From Lunularia cruciata (taxonomy: Eukaryota; Streptophyta; Marchantiopsida; Lunulariales; Lunulariaceae), in NCBI GenBank assembly GCA_948567375.1, contig OX419761.1:60762501-60826500 (forward strand): DNA of 64,000 nt, read 5' to 3'. This document shows, one piece after another, positions 59,219 to 64,000 of this stretch; positions within the stretch are counted from its first letter, which is position 1, and the number at the start of each line of letters is the position of its first letter. Below the pieces are notes generated by a model. It did not search any database. It was not told where the DNA came from and worked only from the letters and a program-made list of their open reading frames with translations. Both the position numbers and the translations under genes were made by a program.

Positions 59219-60626
59219 ATGACGGAGTTCTTTGGAGATTCCAGAGGGGTTAGCCCTGCAGTACACAGTGGGTTTACTCGGAGCGGTGCTCGGTATCAGC
59301 CTGTATCTCAGGTCCCAGTGAGGGAGGAGATTGACTCTGAGTTGGAGTTCGACACCGGAGCTGATTCAATTGAGAGTGCACTTGGTGTGTCCGCACCGTT
59401 GTTGTGGGACATGGACGAGATTTATGGGGCCTCCAAAGGCCCCAGGCGTTACTCTGGTACAGTGGGTACCATTGAGTTGGATGACTTCATCCAGGAGTTT
59501 GATAGTTGGTGTGATCTGCAGATGATGGAGAACCCAACTTTGTTCACACCCTTCATGGCATGGAAGGAGTTGTTTCAGCACTTGGAGGGTCCGTCGATGG
59601 ATGAATACCATGAGTTTAGGAGAGCTCATTTGGAGGAGATTGAGTTATGGAGACAGTATTGGTCTCCACACTATATCTCCATCACTTCAGGCTCGGTGGC
59701 CAGCAGTAGATTGGTTGTACCCACGAGTTCTAGCTCGAGTAGTGTTGGTGGAGCTAGTGGAGGTGCACTAGCTGGAGATAGTGCTACTACAAGTGGAGGT
59801 ATTGCTGTAGGAGGTGGTGTGAAACCGAGGTTTAACCCCATGGTGGAGTTCTTTCTACATTTGAGGCAAAACTACCAGGGAGTGCGGACTGACAAGCTGA
59901 GGAGCTTGCAGGAGTTCTAGCGGAAGGCTGGAGAGAGCCTATGCGAGGCATACACTTGCATGAGGCGGCTGATCAGTTTCCACTCAAGGAGTTACTGAGG
60001 CCCACGCAGTCCAGTTTTGGTATGGGATACTAGATAGGGAGTTACGACATAGAGTTCGTGATGCTATGTTGTTGCAGGCTACTTCGCCCACTTTGGCAGT
60101 AGTCTTTGGTTTGGTTGAGCGTATTGAGCTCAATATGGTAGAGGAGAGGGTGGTGACATCTGGATTTGGTAGGGAGACCTCATCCACGGCTGTGACTTCT
60201 TCTAGAGTGCAGCAGGGTGCACCACGCCCAGTTGGTTTTTGAGGACAGGGTGGACAGCCCAGATCCTATGGAGCGAGTGGAGGGCCAAGTGGAGTTAGAC
60301 CCTTACCCTCATTTTTGAGCCAGCAGCAGCCAGTGAGTGGTGGTGTTGCTTGTTGGACTTGTGGTGGACCTCACTATAGGAGAGAGTGTACTCAGGGCAG
60401 CGGACCTGATACCTCTGGTGCATCACAGCCAGCACAGAGGCAGTGTGAGCATTGCCACAGATTTGGTCACACTAGTGACGGGTGTTTTGACCTACACCCG
60501 GAGTTACGGAGTGGTAGGGCTGCTATGGCAGGTAGTAGAGGAGCTCCAATTCATGGAGGACGAGGTGGTAGAGGTGGTGGTAGAGGATCTACACCTAATA
60601 GGGGTGCAGTACCTGCCCTTACTTGA
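59219..60626 (+). pseudogene. gag: Element N gag with two zinc knuckles and an RGG tail
   Basis: The likely start is the ATG at 59,219 (MTEFFGDS); an in-frame ATG also exists at 59,171. The capsid-like part is at 59,460-59,920 (LDDFIQEFDSW...), then a Ser/Gly/Ala linker. A TAG at 59,918 (CAG would fit) and a shift near 59,980 break it. In the last part the nucleocapsid has a CX2CX3HX4C knuckle (60,351-60,389) and a CX2CX4HX4C knuckle (60,444-60,485), then a Gly-Arg-rich RGG segment (60,550-60,610) that should bind RNA. It abuts the middle of RT at about 60,625; the protease is absent. Confidence 0.8.
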
Positions 60627-63289
60627 TTGATGCGATTTGGCATGCAAAGGTCTTCAGTACTTTGGATCTTCGAGCGGGATATCATCAATTGCCGATCAGG
60701 GAGGAGGATAAGTCCAAGACAACATTTTGGGCTATTGATCCTCACGGCAAGGATGTGTTATATCAGTGGAGGTTCTTACCATTTGGGTTGAAGAACGCTC
60801 CTGCTGAGTTCCAGAGGGTCATGGATAGGATCCTAGCTGGATTGGATTTTGCTCGGTGCTATATTGATGACATTTTGGTTTATAGCACTACTATGGAGGA
60901 GCATGAGAGACAGTTGTTGGAGGTGTTTGAGAGGTTGAGATCTCATGGACTCAAATTACATCCTAGGAAGTGTAGGTTCTTCCACAAGCAGGTTGAGCAT
61001 TTGGGTCACACTATCTACCACGGAGGACTTGGTGTTCAGCAGACCAAGGTGGAGGCTATTGCACGTATTCCTCGGCCTACGGATGTGAGCAGAGTGCGAG
61101 CATTCCTTGGGTTGGCAAACTTCTATCGCCGCTATGTTAGAGGATTTAGTGCCATTGCCAAGGCCTTGACAAAGCTAACCAAGCTTACACAGGAGTGGTG
61201 TTGGGGAGATGAGTAGGAGAGAGCTTTTGTAGAGCTCAAGGAGAGGTTGACATCTACTCCTATTTTGAGGAGACCAATCAGGGGACGACCATTTCAGGTT
61301 CACACTGATTGGAGTATATTGGGGCTTGGAGCGGTGCTCATCCAGCATGATGATGAGGAGAAGGAGTTTGTGGTGGCCTATGCTAGTCGCTCCAACAATT
61401 CAGCGGAGGCAAAGTATAGTTCATATGAGGGAGAGTGCTTGGCAGCAGTTTGGGCAGTAGCACATTTCCAATGTTACCTATTTGGTAACCCCTTCACTCT
61501 CATCACTGATCATCAACCGCTGAAGTGGTTGATGGAGTCGACAAGCTTTAAGGGAAGCTTGCACAATGGGCTCTGTTTACAAGAGTATGATTTCACGGTT
61601 GTTCATAGACCTGGAGTGGTGAACCGTGATGCAGATGGGTTGAGTAGAAACCCATGTCCCAGCCAGCAGGATCCGACCGGAGGACGTTGGCATGGTGAGA
61701 CAGATGAGGAGATGGTGCCAGGTTGGCATGCATCGGCCTTTCTGTGTATATTTGCAGAGGCTTTGGTGGTATCTCTCTCAGTACATACAGGAGGAGTTAT
61801 TGAGGTCACAGATCCAGAGAGTGAGGATATTGGTACAATTCAGCGAGACATTCATGATGATGTCTTAGTGATGGACTATCTTCACACTGGTGTTGTGGGT
61901 GGCACAGTTGGGGCCAAGGAGAGAGACCGTGTTCTTCAGCGAGCCAGACGGTTCAGATTGGAGAGTAGATACCTTTTGCGTGTATGGGAGGATGGTAGAG
62001 TGCGGGTAGTACCACTTCCATCACAAAGACCACAGTTGGTCCGTCATGCTCATGAGGAGCTAGGACATTTTGGAGTAAAGCATACATATAGCTTACTCCA
62101 GAGTCATTATTGGTGGTGCGGTATGCAGACCAAGGTACAGTAGTTTGTTGCCAGATGTGTGGTTTGTGACCGAGTTAGAGCATCATTCAATGCTCCTACG
62201 CCATAGTTACACCCATTACCTATCATGGGATTGGGTTACCGTTGGAGTCTGGACTTTGCCGGACCTTTACCGTTGACTGTGAGACATCATCGGTATGTTT
62301 TGGTGATGGTGGAGCACTTCTCCAAGTGGATTGAGTTCGTGGCACTTCCTGACAAGTCTAGTGAAGGGACAACTTACTTGTTCCTGGATCGAGTTCTTAG
62401 TCATTTTGGTGCACCAATTGAGGTTTTGATTGATCAGGGTACAAAGTTCTTGGGGGAGTTTCAGGTCTTGTGTGACAAGGCTTTGATTGATCATCGTACT
62501 ACATCCCGAGATCACCCTGAGGCAGATGGCTTAGCAAAGAGAGTGGTTCAGACAGTGAAGAGAGGATTGCAAAAGTATGGTTTTCAAAGAGGCCACTTGG
62601 GAGATTGGGATCTCCAGTTACCTTGGTTGGCCATGGGCTATCGGTTCAGCCGGCAAGCCTCCTTAGCATCCTTCTCTCCATACTTTCTACTCTATGGACG
62701 AGATCCAGATTTACTTGCAGCCATTCGTCAAGATGCTACTGTAGTTTTGGACTTGGATGACCCCGATGTATGGATGAGCGCATGTTCTCAGCGGGCAGAG
62801 ATCTTTCGGAGAGTGATGCCGATGGCCTTTGAGAACTTGGCGATTGCTCAGCATAGAGATACTTAACGCTATGCTACCATTCGAGGAGGAGGTTATAGAC
62901 CCTTGATCCGTCGATTTCATCCAAGCGACTATATATATCTACACCAGACAGCACTGACGATACTTGATGTTTCTACAGGCAACACTATCTTGAGAGTGCG
63001 CGAGGTTTTGCCATCTAGAGTCCTTGTGTTAGAAGGACGTGATGGTGTTGTTTGGAAGGATCATGTGCGCAATTGTGCGCCATGCCACCTCCCAAACATT
63101 GATGGTACTATGGACCCAAGCTTGGCACTTGTACGTGCAGGCTTGAGGTGTATGTTATGTAGCTCTTTTGGTGGAGCTGCTACTATGTTAGTGTGTGATA
63201 GCTGTTTGAGAAGATGGCATTTGGCATGTTTGACTCCTCCCCTCACGGTGGTTCCTCAAGGACAATGGTTATGTCCTAGATGTACTTGA
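60627..63289 (+). pseudogene. pol: Element N pol: RT (part), RNase H, integrase and C-terminal PHD finger
   Basis: One frame spans 887 codons without a shift. Only four stops interrupt it (TAG 61,214, 62,141, 62,204; TAA 62,864), each one C-to-T step from CAG or CAA. RT begins inside the domain (FSTLDLRAGYHQ) and keeps YIDDILVYS (Asp pair 60,866-60,871). RNase H has its D/E/D/D set (61,300-61,650). The integrase zinc domain is complete (H..H about 62,050, CVVC 62,180). The core keeps LDFAGP and IDQGTKF, but the third catalytic Glu is Lys (GLAKRVV, about 62,530-62,550). The C-terminal part carries a PHD finger instead of a chromodomain. Confidence 0.9.
63149..63283 (+). other. PHD finger at the C-terminus of N integrase
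   Basis: Spacing is C-X2-C-X11-C-X2-C-X4-H-X2-C-X14-C-X2-C, with the family's Trp two residues before the seventh Cys (QWLCPRC). All eight zinc ligands are present. PHD fingers bind histone H3 tails, so it may direct integration as chromodomains do in other Ty3 lineages; that role is inference. It is in frame with the integrase and ends six bases before the pol stop. Confidence 0.92.
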
Positions 63290-63447
63290 CCTATAGCTAG
63301 TTCATTCTTTATATGGTATGGATTGCAGACAGGCGACTAACGATGGGGCTCCATAGCACCCGGCCTCCTGATCTTTGCCCATTAGAGGGTATACCATATA
63401 CTTAGAGTAGATGGCTATCTGGAGTTAGAGGGACCTAACCGTCAGCT

Positions 63448-63457
63448 AGGGGGGCGA
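63448..63457 (+). other. Polypurine tract of element N
   Basis: AGGGGGGCGA is followed by TGTGGCACTT at 63,459. It lies about 160 bases after the pol stop, with nothing else recognisable between. Confidence 0.7.
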
Positions 63458-63458
63458 T

Positions 63459-63554
63459 TGTGGCACTTTAGAGTCTATGTGTGAGTTGTGCTTCTATAGT
63501 GTATGATGTTGACAGCGATGTATATTGTGTAGCAATGTATATATGCACGATAGC
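63459..63554 (+). mobile_element. Element N 3' LTR, first 96 bases
   Basis: The start is TGTGGCACTTTAGAG after the polypurine tract. It is cut at 63,554 by the reverse LTR K. The rest presumably lies to the right of the window. Confidence 0.6.
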
Positions 63555-63656
63555 TGTAAAAGACCAAAACCGAGGAGAGAAATAGGAGAATGGAAGCTCA
63601 CATTGGGACACTTGAATGAGGGAAAACTCCGAATGCCTAGCATGAGCTTCGGCCTT

Positions 63657-63668
63657 GGTATTTATAGG
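63657..63668 (-). promoter_or_regulatory. TATA box of LTR K
   Basis: The minus strand reads CCTATAAATACC, conserved in J (46,969-46,979). It stands about 150-250 bases downstream, in element sense, of the GAA/TTC arrays. Confidence 0.65.
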
Positions 63669-63806
63669 TAGCATACAAGACCCTTGAAGCTTCTCAAGAA
63701 GTTTCCTTGAGCTGCTTTCTTGGAGTGCAAGCCAAGTTAACTAGGAAGCTTCTCAAGAAGCTTCCTTCTAGAAGCCGCCTACTTGGCGTGCAAGCTAAGC
63801 TAGTTA

Positions 63807-63824
63807 GAAGCTTCTAGAAGCTTC
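63807..63824. promoter_or_regulatory. Heat-shock-element-like array, four units
   Basis: GAAGCTTCTAGAAGCTTC is GAAnnTTCnnGAAnnTTC, four alternating units with perfect spacing, the consensus bound by trimeric heat-shock factors. Another unit follows at 63,826-63,833. Gapped versions stand at 63,744-63,765 and in J's LTR. Confidence 0.6.
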
Positions 63825-63894
63825 CTTCTAGAAGCTACCTGCTTAGGGCACAAGTTAACTAGTTGGGAAGCTTCCTAAGAAGCTTCTTAGATGC

Positions 63895-63907
63895 TTCTAG
63901 AATATTC
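63895..63907. promoter_or_regulatory. Heat-shock-element-like site, three units
   Basis: TTCTAGAATATTC is TTCnnGAAnnTTC with exact spacing, in the same LTR upstream of the TATA box. In J (near 47,185) the first unit has decayed. Confidence 0.6.
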
Positions 63908-63979
63908 TAGGCTATTTTGTCTTATTCTCTACTTCGTAAGCCCGACTAACTTTGTCACTAAACTCCATATTGTTACATA

Positions 63980-63992
63980 TTCCCCCGCCGCT
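63980..63992 (-). other. Polypurine tract of element K
   Basis: The minus strand reads GCGGCGGGGGAA before the LTR, as in J (47,271-47,282). It marks the LTR as K's 3' LTR. Confidence 0.75.
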
Positions 63993-64000
63993 AGTTGGTG

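Larger units (their letters stand above)
63555..63977 (-). mobile_element. Element K 3' LTR (423 bp, reverse; J family)
   Basis: On the plus strand it reads TGTAAAAGACC to ATTGTTACA. It is closely similar to J's LTR, with the same reversed polypurine tract behind it (63,980-63,992), so K's internal part lies beyond the window. In element sense, U3 (63,977 to about 63,670) holds heat-shock-type palindromes, then a TATA box, then a short R-U5 of about 80 bases. Confidence 0.9.

Noticed and set aside
63720-63860. Repeated AGAAGCTTC units as a CRISPR-like or satellite array
   Set aside because: Irregular spacing, no spacers, and location in an LTR promoter; better read as heat-shock-type sites.

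Overview
The window is retrotransposon-saturated nuclear DNA from a plant, most likely a seed plant with a very large genome. A gymnosperm is my best guess and a fern is possible; no marker here fixes the taxon. I found no convincing host gene, rRNA, functional tRNA gene or CRISPR array. Nearly everything up to about 52.7 kb, and 59.2-64 kb, is Ty3/gypsy LTR retrotransposon sequence in both orientations.

A single family with giant LTRs (about 3.8 kb) dominates positions 1-52,690. Its LTRs run from TGTGGTACCCACA to GGTTGTCACA. Its primer binding site resembles the tRNA-Asp type, and its pol resembles the Athila/Tat (OTA) branch. Copies: A (+, 1-10,781, nearly whole), B (-, LTR 10,782-18,498), C (-, solo LTR 13,694-17,498 inside B), D (-, internal part 18,499-20,583, with a probable 5' end at 49,951-50,390), E (+, 20,584-46,865), F (-, solo LTR 25,022-41,097 inside E), H (-, solo LTR 32,123-34,020) and I (+, solo LTR 35,229-39,007), both inside F, and M (+, LTR fragment 50,945-52,690). 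G (+, 25,363-31,962) is a chromodomain Ty3 element inside F. Five-base target duplications flank C, G, H and I, and imperfectly F, so the nesting order can be read directly: D is entered by E, E by F, and F by G, H and I.

The most unusual feature is that the giant LTRs carry a long reading frame inside U3. In copy I it runs about 811 codons without a frameshift. It has a globular N-terminal part, an acidic middle, a long coiled coil and an acidic tail, and its stop codon lies at the same place in nine LTR copies. A TATA box lies just upstream of it, and a second TATA-like box lies downstream of it where the genomic RNA should start.

Positions 46,866-49,925 hold J (-), a truncated chromodomain Ty3 element with about 0.4 kb LTRs. 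The window ends in a related LTR, K (63,555-63,977). Both LTRs contain GAA/TTC palindromes, and in K these form textbook heat-shock-element arrays upstream of a TATA box. Positions 52,691-57,480 are AT-rich and unassigned. From about 57,480 base composition shifts and a third Ty3 lineage, N (+), follows. It has gag with two zinc knuckles and an almost uninterrupted pol whose integrase is fused in frame to a C-terminal PHD finger. N lacks the protease and the front of its reverse transcriptase.

All coding regions are decayed (stop codons, frameshifts, deletions). Several stops fit C-to-T decay of CAG, CAA or CGA codons. Family names come from motif reading only, with no database search.
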